The notes beneath the pieces were generated by a model that worked only from the letters and a program-made list of their open reading frames with translations, was not told the origin of the DNA and did not search any database. A stretch of DNA of 64,000 nucleotides from Lampris incognitus (Eukaryota > Chordata > Actinopteri > Lampriformes > Lampridae), in contig NC_079224.1 in NCBI RefSeq assembly GCF_029633865.1, positions 15,838,890-15,902,889 on the forward strand. The letters run 5' to 3'. The position numbers and the translations under genes are program-made. Position 1 is the first letter of the stretch, and every line of letters starts with the position of its first letter. Below are positions 33,701-47,600 of the stretch, in pieces.

Positions 33701-36700
33701 AATGCGCATATGATGTGCAATGTGGACACATAAAACAATATCACACATTATATTCTATGGTTAAGTACACTCAGCCACGAAACCAGAATCCAATTCCATA
33801 TGTGTGAAAACTTACATGGTCAATAAATGTGATTCTGATTCTGATATGATAAGAGCTTAGAAAAAAAATCATGTATTCAATCTTAACGTGTATTTATACT
33901 AGTTATTCAGTAGCATATTCCTTTACTGTGCTTTGGTTTGTTAGTTTGATACGTTACTTGGTGAGGGGTAGTATTGTCCTTTACCTCTCCCTCTGTGACG
34001 ATGACATCATTGAACACATACTCCACTTGGCAGGCCGAGGAAAATTTCTCCACCTGGGTCCAGAAGCGTACACGGCCCTTCTCCAGTAGTTCCATGGACA
34101 TTTCAGTCTTAAAGGGAATAACTGGACAACATTGCAGTGAGAACAGTGTGAGCCTGATACAGCCTTTACAAAGCAGTAGTACATTCATTATAAACCACTA
34201 TGCCAGGGGTCGGCAACCTGTGGCACGCATGCCCACGGTGGCACGCGAGGTCATTAACATGGGCACGCGGAACAATTCGATAAAACATGTTTTTTTGATA
34301 TACTTTTTAAAAAAATAAAAAACATAGCCCAATGGTGAACTAAACGAACAATTCAATTTAAAATAATACTGAAATAATTAGTCTCAAAATAAACCATTGT
34401 TTTTGACAGCAAGAGAGCACACACAATTGATGTGATCTATCATGCCCCCCTCCCTCTGATTTGCCGATGAGCACAGCAGTACAGGGTTAGTGACAACGTA
34501 GCATAGCTAGCTAGCTTTCTTTTTTGCTTTATGTCAAGAACAACTGACGATGGCAGAAGCAATACTGTCTTATTGTGAAACAAGGCAGGAGAAAAACGTC
34601 AAAGATAAGGCTGATAAAACTGAATGAATCACGAGGACAATGGCCCAGTACAGGAAGCACAGCAGCGTGTTTACAATTCGATGTGCCATGAAAAACCAAG
34701 CTACAGAGGGCTGCTATGAAGTCATACAGTGCATTGTTTATAATGGGAAGCCATTCTCCCATGGAGAGTATATAAAGGAGGCTTTCCTCAGCAGTTCACA
34801 GGTCATATTTGATGGATTACAGTCCATTTAGAGACTGTTTGAGGCTTCCACTGAAAGTTTTATTTATTTATTTATTTTGGATCCCCCCCTCCTTTTTCTC
34901 CCCAGTTGTATCCGGGCCAATTAACCCACTCTTCCGAGCTGTCCCTGTGGCTGCTCCAACCCCCTCTGCTGATCTGGAGAGGGCTGCAGACTACCACATG
35001 CCTCCTCCGATACATGGGGAGTCACCAACCGCTTCTTTTCACCTGACAGTGAGGAGTTTCACCAGGGGGATATAGTGCGTGGGAGGATCACTCTATTCCC
35101 CCCAGTTCCCTCTCCCCCCTGAACAGGTGCCCCGACCGACCAGAGGAGGCGCTAATGCAGCGACCAGGACAAATACCCACATCCGGCTTCCCACCCGTAG
35201 ACAGGGCCAATTTTGTCTGTAGGCATGCCCGACCAAGCCGGAGATAACACGGGGATTCAATCTGGCGATCTCCGTGTTGGTAGGCAATGCAACAGACTGC
35301 CACGCTACCCGGACGCCCTCCACTGAAAATTAATACTAACTAATGTGACCGTTTTTGAGCAACGACTGTCATGTATGTCCAAGACAAAGTCACAGAAAAA
35401 GTCCTTGAAATGTCCTGGAGAATGATTTCCCAAAAAGAGTGGGAACCCTGTCAGTTTTAGGACGGTAGCTTGTTAGCTTGCTGCAGCATCCGAGCCCCCT
35501 TGATACTGTATTTTATCAGAGTGACAAAAACTATAAACACCGATAGATGCATGCTATAGTTTTCTTCAATGACAAACAATGTGGTCTTGAGAGAACATGT
35601 GATCTAGTAGGATATTTACCAGGGAACTTGTGTTCGTGGCTGATGTCCAGAAGACGTTTGAGACCTGTTAAGCAACAACAGTGATAAAATAGGTGAATAC
35701 AGTTCACTCATTCTTACTCCTCTTGCAACTTGCAGCTGTGTAATTACTTAACCTCCCTTCAACTGTGTCACCCTTGCATCTGCATTTTAAAAGGCATCAG
35801 AAAGACAGAAAGAACTCGTTTACTACTGCCATACAAAGAAATGCTTATTTTTGACTGTCAAAAATGCCAAGGGTCATCTTCATCGCTGAGCTCACACCTA
35901 CTCTGAAAGCAAAGCGGCATAATAAATTTTGACCTGACCTTCAATGCCTTCAATTTAAAAGGAGCTGCTGGGACTAAACCAGGGAGAGGAATGCATGATG
36001 CTTCAGTAATGATGTTGCGCAAACAAAAAGGACTAAAAAATGAACACAGGGTCATCTCATAGGAGCAGGGAGCCAAGAATGAAGGCTGACTCACCCTCCT
36101 CGGTGAGAGTATAGCTGGAGGAGATGCCATCAGTGTTGGTAACCTCACAGGAGAAGATACCCAGATCCTCCAGGGAGGGATCGTTGAAGATAGCTCTGGA
36201 CCTGGAGAGGTCGTGGGGGTGAATAGGAAACCATTGTAACAGGAGGCATACACTCACTACAGGCAGAGCAAAACTGTTTAGTTACTATGGAAGTTATAGT
36301 GCTGCAAAGATGGATTCAGTTCCCAAAGGGGAGCATCCTATTTTCTCGCAGGGTCAGCTAGCTGGCGCAGCACCCCTGAAGGCAGTAGGATTTAAGTATG
36401 TTGCCTAACAATACCTCAACAGGTGGAGGAGCTATGTGAGGAGACAGGTTATGGGGACATCAATTGGGAAACATTCTCGCTGCAGACCACCGGGCAGTCT
36501 TGTATGCACAACAGGCAGTACTTACTTGCCCTTTTCAGTGACAACAGTGAGGCGAGAGGTATCTGTGATGGCCTTGTAGTTCTTGGACCAGACGAACTCA
36601 GAGCCCTCGGCCATGTCGGAGCACTCAAATATCATAGAAATCACACCGTCGTCATCAACGTCCACAACAATTTCATGGGTGCCTGATAGAGGCAGAATAA

Positions 36701-36710
36701 AAGAGTTACC

Positions 36711-36755
<45 letters not shown>

Positions 36756-39700
36756 CGGTTATATAACAGTCCTACTCACCAGGACGGGTCTGGGCCAGGA
36801 CAGGTCCTAGGACTGCAGAAGGCTTTCCAACTCCAGCCAGATTCTGAGCACGCACATGGAACACGTAGGATGCTCCAGCTTTCAGACCAGTCACCTGAAA
36901 TGCCATCGAGGGAAACGGAGAGAAAAACAGTTGAATACATGTTCCTCACTGTGATGCATGACCACTGCCTTTGAATGTGAAAATGAAGAAATACCCTTTC
37001 ACCATTTTGCCCTTAAACAGAGCGACACATGCATAGCTTCTTAAAATGTCTCATTTTATACTACAAAGGTTGGAAGGGATTTATGAAGCACTTGCCTGGC
37101 AAAGTGCAAGTCTTCACTGTTTTCAGGAGATGTAACCACTATGAACTATCCATCAGCTCTCACAAAGAGAAATGCATAATGTCATATAATAAGAAAGAGG
37201 TAAGAATGTAATCCCTCTCCTCACCTTCATGTACTTCACTTTAATGGCCTTCTCATGGAGGGCCTTCCAGCCGTCTTCTCCAGCCGATGCCTCCTTAACG
37301 TCCACATAGTATCCATTGACGGGACTGCGGCCATCAAATGCAGGTAGTTCCCACAGGATCACCAGGGAGGTGTCACGGACCTCCAGCACATGGACTCCAC
37401 GGGGAGCCCCTTATGGAGGAGAGGTGGGACAAACAGCAGTTAGTTAGTACACTACAAAACTTACCTTGACTTCTGACTACCTCACAACTAGTCATGGTTA
37501 ATCCTAAAAACACTGTCATTTTTTTTAATCCCTTTGAAAGCAGACACTATGACTTTCCCCAATCTCAAATTAAAACTGATGTGGGTGGTAATTTATAGGA
37601 CTGTCAAGTCAGGTCTGCATTCTGAACTTGCTGTGAGGATGCAGGTGGCTGTAAGTCACTCGGTTCCTGTGTCTTGTTTTCCTAGTACCACGTGTCATTT
37701 TTTTACTGTGATAATATGTAAGTTGCTGTTGTCGATGTGGCAATATTTATTATTCCAAGCAGAAAAACAGACTGACACAAAGGTCCTCTTTCCATACCTG
37801 GCACAGTGAGGGTCCATTCCTTACACTCCAGAGAGTGACTGGGCAGAGAAGGCTTGCTCACACCTGCCATGTTCATGGCACGCACCTGGAAGTGGTAGAA
37901 GACGTTCTCCTTCAGGTTCTCAGCCTGAGGACAAACAATAAACAGATAAGCGTTGATTAAAAGGAAATTTTCACACTGTCAAAATACAGAGATAATATTA
38001 CTCAGAGCAGCTGTTCGTTTCAAAATCAATTTAAAAAGCAGATGAGCCGTTATTTGTTTCATCATTTATAAAACAACACCACATCCAAGTCGATCTGCTC
38101 GCCAGCTTGACAAGACACAGCCGATAATTAATTTGTTTATAATGACGGTTAACAACTTCTCCATTATTCCACGGACTTCCAGTAGAATAACAGGTTCCTA
38201 GGGAATCCTTAAATCAGCGCTCCTTACTTTGTAAGAGGTGGTGGTGACAGCCTGGTGGTTCATCTCATGCCACTTCCCGGTGACCCCGCTCTTCACAGTC
38301 CTGTAATCGACAAAGTAACCCCTGATGTCGGCTCCTCCATCATCGGCTGGCGCATTCCAGCTCAGCACCATGTAGTCCTTGGCAGCCTCCTGCAGGGTTA
38401 CATGGCTGGGCTTTCCAGAGATGGCTATGAGGAGAACAGACCCCCGGATAAGCATTAGGGTGTAGATTTGAAAAAAGAAAAGAAAAAGTTTTTGTATTTA
38501 AAGAGAGAGTGAGGGTGTAGTAAATTTTGGGGAGGTTATTGATTTCAGGACTTTGAAAAAGTTCCATGGTTTCCATTTAAAATAACCTTTCAGAACATGA
38601 CAGGTATGAGAGTTTTCTGATTTGAATCATCCCATCCATTCCATCCATTATCCAAGCCGCTTATCCCAATTGGTATCACAGGACGCTGTAGCCTATCCCA
38701 GCAGTCATTGGGCGGCAGGCGGGGAGACACCCTGGACAGGCTGCCAGTCCTTCACAGGGCCAACACATTCACACCTAGGGACAATTTTTTAATATGGCCG
38801 ATTCACCTGACCTACATATCTTTGGACTGTGGGAGGAAACCAGAGCCCCCAGAGAAAACCCATGCAGACACGGGGAGAACACGCAAACTCCACACAGAGG
38901 ACGACCCAGGATTACCCCCAAGGTTGGACAACCCCGGGGCTCGAACCCAGGACCTTCTTGCTGTGAGGCGACCGCTCTAACCACTGCGCCACCGTGCCGC
39001 CCTTGAATCATCCCATCTCTGCTTAATGTATTTGGACTGATAACAGCAAATAAGCATGCCACCTGAGTCACCAAACATTGTACAGAATTTGAAAGCTTCC
39101 TGTTAAAATGTAATTAGCCATTACAGCCATAGTGGCAGTACACTACAGCAGGCTCCATGCTTTGAAAACACAAACAAAGCTCTCTTCTCAGGTGGTCATT
39201 ACTGATAAAGTACTTACACTGTAGACAAGAAGCGGGCCACCCTTTGTTCTAAGAAACTCCCAGGGCCTGATGAGACGCTCGTTATGTTCATGCTCTTAAT
39301 GTTTTAGTCTTCATCGTGGCCATGCACCTACAGGCACTCCTGAAGAGTTATCACATAGCAAAGCAGAACTCAAGCACAGACAAATTTACACTGAAAACCA
39401 CAGTAATAGTAACCATACTAAGTAATTCGTCTTATTCAGTAACAGATGTAAGCTTTGGAACAACAACAAAAAAAAGCAATGACAACAGGACAAACTCCAG
39501 AGACAGGTGTTAGTGACCATTAGCGAGCCAGTTACATGCAAACAACATCGAAATGCAATGCCTCATGATAGATTAATATCTGCATTATTATATTAAACTG
39601 CCAATTAGCAGGGCATGGAAATGTCAAAGAGAATTATGGAAGGATTTAGAGTCGAGAGCTGGATATATCAGGACAGTGGAGTAGGATGGTTGAGGAAAAG

Positions 39701-41587
39701 GGCCTCAACAGGTTCAGAAGAGTCGAATATGAAAAATGGTCATGCATATGAATGAATATGGGAAAAGTTCACTGATCAAAAGCCGACATGAGATGACTAC
39801 AGCTGAATGTGTCTGAACATATGAATGTGAAGAAGAAGAATATGCACGCTGGGCAGATGTTCTCTGCATAAATAAAGGTTTTAAAAAAAGAAGTTGCGGA
39901 ATGATGCGGTAAAACACTGAATGAGAAGTGTGATGGACATGGCGAGGAAAATCCTCGTTGAGGTTGCATGCATGGAGATAGATACTCACAGATGGCAGCC
40001 TTCACGACCACGGCCTCAGAGTCAGGGGAGCTGTGGCTGTATCCAGCTGCATTGACCGCCTTCACCTTGAACACATAGTTCACCCCTGTGCTCAGGCCAT
40101 GGCAAACAAACCTAAACGAAGACGAGGGGAAAAAATCAGTCATGTCATATTATCTGTACGATCAGTTCTGTCATGACAGACTTTACCTGATAGGTGATTT
40201 TTTTGTTTATATTGACCTGAGTCAATTTACATCAATGACATATACTATATTTTAAGCTGCTACAACAGGTTTGGGCTTGTTGTTGACTGTGCAATGGGTC
40301 ATGTATTGTGGAAGAACAACTTCATTGTCAAAAAGATCGATGTCCACCTTCTGCTGAAGACAAAGGAGCTAATTGTGGACTTAAGAGGTCGAGAAGCTGC
40401 AGCCACTCCCCCATACACATCAATGGGGTGGAAGTGGAGTGTGTCTCCGGCTTTAAATTCCCTGGAGTCCACATCAGCCAGGACCTCTCCTGGACATCAA
40501 ACACCTGGGCCCTTGTGAAAAAGGCCCAAAAACGCCAGCATTTCCTGAGGAGGCTGAGGAGCGTCCATCTATCCCCCAAAATTCTCACCAACTTCTACTA
40601 CTGCACCATAGAGAGCATCCTGACCAGCTGCATCTCAGTGTGGTATGGCAACTGCACCTCAGTAGACCAGAAAGCTCTGCAACGGGTCGTCAAGGCGGCC
40701 CAGCAAATCACCGGTACCCAGCTCCCAGCCATAAAGGACATTTACACACAAACGCTGCTTTCGAAGGGGTCTCAGCATCAGCAGAGATCCCACCCACCCC
40801 AACCATGGACACCCCCCCACACGCTCTGGGAGGTGCTACAGGAGCTTCAGAGTCTGCAGTACCAGGCTCAAAAGCAGTTTCTTTCCCCAAGCTGTTACCC
40901 ACCCTAATCTGGCTACCCACTGAATGTCTGTAAATATGTTTATGTGGTAGTCTGCAGCCCTCCCCGGATCAGCAGAGGGGTTGGAGCAGCTTGGTAAATA
41001 GGGTAATTGGCCAAGTACAATTGGGGAGAAACAAAAGGGGGGGGTAAATGAATACATTTAAGAGAGACTGATGAAAAACTCCTTGTAGCAGCTTTCAAAT
41101 GTCTTTGCAATGAAATTGTTTCTTATAAAAAACAGATGGCAACATCCTGCATACTGTTTTGCACTGTGCACGTAACACACTTAAAAAACTTATTCATCCC
41201 ATTTATTTATTTTTATTAACTCAGCAAGATGTTTATCGATGAGGTACCTGGTCATCTCGACAGGCTTGTTGTTGCAGGGCATCCAGACATCACTGCCCAC
41301 CACACAACATTCAATGTAGTAGCCCATGAGGTGTTTGACATCCTTCGAAGCCCCCCAGGACACAACTACTGAGGTGTCTGTGTTCCTGGTGGCCACAACA
41401 CTGCCCGGGGCTGAGGGCAGCTCTGTTAGAGAGCAGGGAGAGTTAAAACTTTAGTTAACACTTTCGAGTTTGTAAGCTGTGAGGGTCATTTCTGGACTAA
41501 CAATGCCCTTTCACAGATCTGTAAAACCTGACTCAAAGCTGTGAAATTCCAGCAGTAGACTTATACATTCATCTCTCTAGCCAACAC

Positions 41588-41675
<88 letters not shown>

Positions 41676-44586
41676 TTTGCATTACCAAAACAAGTTGTGA
41701 GTAAGAGGGAGCGAGAGAGAAAAAGAAAAACAGGAAAGAGAATCAGGAAGACATATTAGGAGGACTACTGATGTTAGAAGTTTTACCAGCTGACGAGCGT
41801 GTGAATGTCAGAAGGTTCGAGTCTGTGTTTGCCAGAAGTGTCTTGCCGGCTCACCGAGTTTGTCTCCGACAGTGATGTCACTGGTGGCAGCAGAGGGCTC
41901 ACCCACGCCGGAAGAGTTGCAGCAGCGCACGCGGAAGCTGTAGGCCTTGCCTTCCGCCAGGTCAAACAGGGCAAAGCGGGGAGACTTGACTGGCATACCC
42001 GTGTTTACCCTCTGCCAGTTGTCTGTTCCTGAGATACACTGGGAGTGAAGGAGGGCCGGCGACATGTCAGAGGAACGGCAGACTTGACTGTCACTGAATG
42101 GTTAAAGAGGTTTGCTTGGGGCTACAATCCCTGGCAAAATTAGACTGATCAGAAACAGAATCTAAAATTGTCTTGAAATGGACATCTTTTTTTGTATTCG
42201 GCCAATAACCCCACTCTTCCGAGCCGTCCCGGTCACTGCTCCACCCCCTCTGCCGATCCGGGGAGGGCTGCAGACTACCACATGTCTCCTCCAATACGTC
42301 GAGTCACCAGCCCCTTCTTTTCACCTGACAGTGACGTGTTTTGCCAGGGGGACGTAGCGCATGGGAGGATCACGCTATTCCCCCCAGTTCCCCCTCCCCC
42401 CTGAACAGGCGCCTGAACTGACCAGAGGAGGCGCTAGTGCAGCGACCAGGACACATATGCACATCCGGCTTCCCACCTGCAGACACGGCCAATTGTGTCT
42501 GTAGGGACGCCCGACCAAGCCGGAGGTCACACAGGGATTCGAACCAGCGATCCCTGTGTTGGTAGGCAACGGAATAGACCGCCACGCCACCCGGACACCC
42601 ATTGAAATGGATATCTAACTACTATAACGAGCAATGATACTTTGAGGCCCAATATTTATAAGTATCAGTCTTCATATACCTCCAGCAGAAAAACTCTGAC
42701 TGTGAAATGGGTCTGTAGCGCTGCCTCATAATTAAGACAAATGCACACAGACAGCGGTGGCAACACATAGCAACACATTTCGAGGTGAGTTATCCCGTCT
42801 CCTCTCACCTTCTCGATGTAATACATGACCCCTTCGTGACCTCTCTGGACAGGGGGTTTCCATCCCAGCACCACGTAGCTCTTTGTTGCCTCGGTAACCA
42901 CCACATCACTAGGCTCTCCTGGGACCACACCCACTGAGGACACATAAAGCAACTAACATCATTCGGAGGAAGTCATTTTATATGGGGCTAAGCTATCTCC
43001 GTTGGGCTTCCTGTGAAAAACTAAGTCTGCAAAATGTCAATGAAATGTCATATGCTGAGCCACCTGGCGCTTGAAATGTCAGACATGATGACTCATTTCC
43101 CGTCTACTCGGTGATAACTGCCAGAACGGCGTTTCGTACCTGTGGGATCCTCCTCGGTGAATTTGATCATCCCAGTCCACGGAGCTGATGGGTCGGCTGT
43201 GAAAGAAGAGACAGATTAAACCGTTTTGTTGGTGGTCTTGCATAGCAGTATATCAACAATGCTCCGACAACCCCAGTGTCACTCTTACCTCTCAGGCGGG
43301 CTCTGTCAGAAGGATCCATGGCTATCACGGCCTCGGACACACGGGAGGGACGGCTGACTCCTGCCCCGTTCAGGGCCCGCACCCTGAAGATGTAAGAGCG
43401 TCCCTCCACAAGCCCCGTGACGGGAAAGCGGGCGTATTTGACTGGGGCATCATTGCACTGGGCCCAGTGGTGGTTGCCCACCTCGCACCTGCCAATACAC
43501 ATACATAAAACAATTAACAGTCAATTGCAAAATTCAACGACAGAGCTGATAAGCCCTAGACAACATCCCTGCAATGTAGACAGCTTATGAGGCAATTTTA
43601 GACACATGCCTGGCTTCCATTGTTATGTAGCTGCTGCAGAGCTACTATTTACCTCTCATTCAGCTTGTTCACCCATGACATAGTTAGTTGTAGCTAGATA
43701 GATGTTTCATTTATCCTAGAGGGAAATTCACTCTTGACTGGAATATCCTATTCTATCCTATTATATATAAGTGCAATGTAAACAAAAACTAAGGCTCACG
43801 TACATTCAAATTCACTACAGCAATAGAGAGCAGAGGATAATGCAGCACAACCGTCATATGATTTTGCATAGTTGATGCAGATAAACGGTCTTTCAAGTAT
43901 CAAATGTAGGCACTTTATCAGAGGTCTCGCACCTACAAACCTTTGTTCACAGTGCATGTGCAGAGATAACATAATTTTAAGTATCATCCACGCACTACTT
44001 CTGCAAAATACTCGTGTTTATTAAGTGTGTATTACGTTTATTAAGGGTTTATGTGTAAACACAACATCCATTGCACGTTGTCCGCCTTGGGAGAGAGAAC
44101 CCTCCTCTGTTGCTCTCCCTGAGGTTTCTTCCTAATTTTTCTCCCCCGTTAAAGGTTTTCTGTTTTTTAGTTTTTTAGGAAGTTGTTACTTATCTGATGC
44201 GAGGGTCTAATAACAGGATGTTGTGTTGCTGTAAAGCCACCTGAGGCAAATTTGTAATTTGTGATATTGGGCTATACGAATAAAACTGACTTGACCTATC
44301 GAGCAAACGTTTCAGTACTTTCCTCAGGGCTGATGACTAAAACGCCGGCTGAATAAACGCTTGAAGTGTTTTGCAGATGGTCAAACACATACGGAGAATG
44401 GCGCAGAGCCGTCGACGAGGAGTTAGGCAGCCCACCTGTCAACATAGTACCCCAAGATGGGGCTGCTGCCCTCCACTGCTGGGTGCTTCCAGGTCACCAC
44501 CACATAGTCCTTGTTGGCATCATGACAGTGCACATCTAGCGGAGCTACGGGAACCCCCTCCACCTCCTCCTCAGCATCTGGCGAAG

Positions 44587-44619
<33 letters not shown>

Positions 44620-47600
44620 TATACCAAAGAACACACACACGTGCGCACAAACACACGGGTACTATTTGTAACTTTGACCGACATCTATATTACAGAGCCT
44701 TTACAGAACGGGTGGAAACTTTTCTGCTGTTTCACCTTCTTAAACGTCATGAATAAGGTTCTCTCTTGGGCTTAAACCAGCTACCGTTGACTGTTTCACT
44801 ACAGTCACTCTCTCTCCGTTGGTTTTGCTGATGTGGAGACATAAATAGAGGCGACATTCCCTGGAAGTAACTTAACACCATGAGGAGAGGGCTGTGTCAC
44901 TTCAAGACATGAGGGGTGGGGGGTAGTTAAGTCCCGGGGAAACAGGAGCCCTGGAACTTTCTCAACCAAATCCGGCTCTCCAGTGACTTTAAATGTGTGG
45001 CTCCACACTGCAAAAATACAACACCGCTGGGTCTTAGAATTCAGCACAGACCCTGAGATGAGGAACCAGACAGTAGCTTTTGAGTAGCGCTGCACGATTA
45101 CTCTCATCGCATTCGCGATGTCAGCTTGTGTAAAACTGTGTAAAACATGCAAAATGAAAGTCTCTACATGTCATGGTAACACAACAAATCTGTATCATTT
45201 GTGTATGTATAAATTTGTTTCTTATATCGCAATCACAAATTGCGATATTGTCCACAAGAATCACACTATGACTTTTTCACCAAATCGTGCAGCACTACTT
45301 TTGAGGTGTATCGCTGCAGTTTCAGTGCTGTGGGCAGCGAGGTGCAAACACAAAACCGGCGGTGTGGAGATCTGCAGCCTCAGTTTGATGTCAGTGTCAG
45401 CATTTTGCAATTCATACTCTCTCTTTAAAAACCATGCATATGAACTGGCAATCTGTGGTTTCGCTGATCTGTGTGGCTGGCTTTTAAAAGGGCACAGATT
45501 TCCACATCAGCTGTTTTGTCTTTGCACGGCACAGGACTCCATACAAAGGTAAAAAAAAAAAAAAAAAAAAAATGTGTGCGATGAGATGCAGTAAAAGAGT
45601 CCGATTTCCAAATGTTATCCATCTATTTTAGAAGACCAAATGAATAAATGACCATAATTCAAGTCTGCTGTCAAGTATCTCAAATATATAGTCGGTGCAG
45701 TCCGTTAGGTTTCTGTCAGCTAAGGGCTTATGTTACCTTCCATCCTGTACTAACATGCCACAACTGGTCTTGATTTTGAGCTATTAACAATTTTCTAATA
45801 ATACATGCCGCTTTCTTCAAATGATGAGTGTTGAATTATGGGATTTTTTTTAAATTTTTGCTTCCTTTTTCTCCCCAACTGTATCTGGCTAATTACCCCA
45901 CTCTTGCGAGCCATCCCGGTCACTGTTCCACCCCCTCTGCTGATCTGGGGAGGGCTGCAGACTACCACATGCCTCCTCCAATACATGTGGAGTCGCCAGC
46001 CACTTCTTTTCAACTGACAGTGAGGAGTTTCACCAGTGGGACGTAGCACGTGGGAGGATCACACTATTCCCCCAGTTCCCCTCCCCCCAAACAGGCACCC
46101 CGACTGAGCAGAGGAGGCGCTAGTGCAGTGACCAGTACACATACCCACATCTGGCTTTCCACCCGCAGACACAGCCAATTGTGTCTGTAGGGATGCCCAA
46201 CCAAGCCGGAGGTAACACGGGGATTTGAACCAGCAATCCCCGTGTTGGGAATTATGGGACTTTTTTGAACAGCCATTCTCCCTTTAGAGTATCCAGCAGG
46301 GGTTTACCTTGGACAAACACATAGGAAGAGTAGGTCTCAAAGCCAGACTTGGTGTTGACACGCAGGGTGTACATGCCCTCATCTTCCTTGTTGAGGTGGA
46401 CGAGGGTGAGCATGGCACGCTCCCCGCTCCAGTGGCTATGGACCCACTTGGACGGCTTCAAAGCAACAGCTGATTAGAAAACAAAAAACCGTGTGGTCGG
46501 TGCACATGTAGTCCGGTGGTTACAGATAATGGATTTTTTTTTTCATATAACTGTATATTCCACTTACAGTCTCTGTACCAAACGACGTCAGGCTGGTATT
46601 TCTTGATGGTGGGATAAACGATGACAGTGCAGCCCAAGCTCAAGGTCTCACCCTCACGCCCAAAGGCTACTTCGAAATTGTCAATGATGGCTGTCTCAAA
46701 TGTAACGCCGTGCTCAGGGCAGAAACCATCTGGAAGAAGGGGCAGACAGAAAAATGTAGAGTAAATGTAACATAAGATGAAAGCATTCCTTCATTTTAGT
46801 TAAATTTAAGTCAAAGCTTAAACGGGTTCGACTCACGTGGTTTAGGGTCAAGGGGACCTTTCTCCTCACCATCCTGGAACCCTGGAAACAAAGATGTGGG
46901 TCAGTGTCCTCGAAACAGTGACATGAATACGATAAAACCTCTATCATACACATTTGATGATCACTTTTTCATTAGCATGAGTACATTGTCTTATTTCGCC
47001 CAGTTATTGTTCAGCGTGGGAGTTTTTGATACCTAAGCACACAAACCTGAAAGCCAAGCACACTGAAAAAGTCTGACAAATCAACTCTTGTTTTTGATAC
47101 TCGAGCATTTTCATCGCATCTATTTTTTTTTCCATTTTTGTAACAACCGCCTCCTTCTCAGTCTCGGTACTCTCAAGAAGAGCAACTTCCTACAGTGTTA
47201 TTTGACGCCTGGGGGCTTCGAAGGCTTTCAAATGGGCTATATATATTAGGGCTGATTCTATTCTTGAAGATGTTTTATTCTGGGGTTGTTTTTTTTTTCA
47301 GTCGAATGTTGTCTTCATTAGCCGGTAGATGGCAGGGGCAAACAACAGCAATGGCTTATGCTAAGCTAACAATTGCTAGCAATTTCTTTAATACAGCTTC
47401 ATAACCAATCAAACACCTTAACCAATCTAAAAATGCATAAGAAAGTAATCCTCAAAAGGGAAGAGTCAATATGAGCATTGTACATATAGATTAAGGTAAA
47501 TATTTTGCGCTGCTATGCATTTTTACAAGGAACTGAAACAGGGTTGGATCCAGAATCTGTTATATGGACGTGTATGTCATCCTTTAGAGGTCGGTATGAT

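Larger units (their letters stand above)
27786..36682 (-). other. myom1: myom1 exons 21-36: Ig3-Ig7 with helical linkers
   Basis: Exons 36682-36526, 36201-36095, 35664-35620, 34121-33985, 33665-33521, 33160-33101, 32973-32906, 32762-32637, 31219-31132, 30993-30955, 30726-30621, 29604-29441, 29214-29178, 28913-28891, 28341-28286 and 28049-27786. Five Ig domains alternate with tiny exons of 45, 60, 39 and 37+23 nt that encode the alpha-helical linkers known from myomesin (for example FRELQKKSEFERAEWVRK). The last domain contains GDPTPEVCWVKND and TADSGKYALLVKNKYG; in myomesin it forms the antiparallel dimer. The tail is acidic/basic and ends EDEESKEKE. Confidence 0.92.
36780..44577 (-). other. 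myom1: myom1 exons 10-20: five Fn3 domains
   Basis: Exons 44577-44436, 43488-43289, 43196-43140 (linker APWTGMI), 42933-42809, 42038-41855, 41422-41248, 40111-39990, 38424-38228, 37924-37798, 37409-37225 and 36894-36780. Each Fn3 domain is split over two exons at a similar point: first half WKHP or WKPP to YYVD/YYIE, second half FRVRA...AGV.KPS. Phases agree throughout. In human MYOM1 an elastic EH segment can be spliced between Fn3-3 and Fn3-4; the matching intron here (38425-39989) contains a SINE but no exon I can support. Confidence 0.92.

Noticed and set aside
40308-40907. 199-residue plus-strand frame as a host gene
   Set aside because: The text matches the C-terminal region of a fish non-LTR retrotransposon and frame changes are evident.
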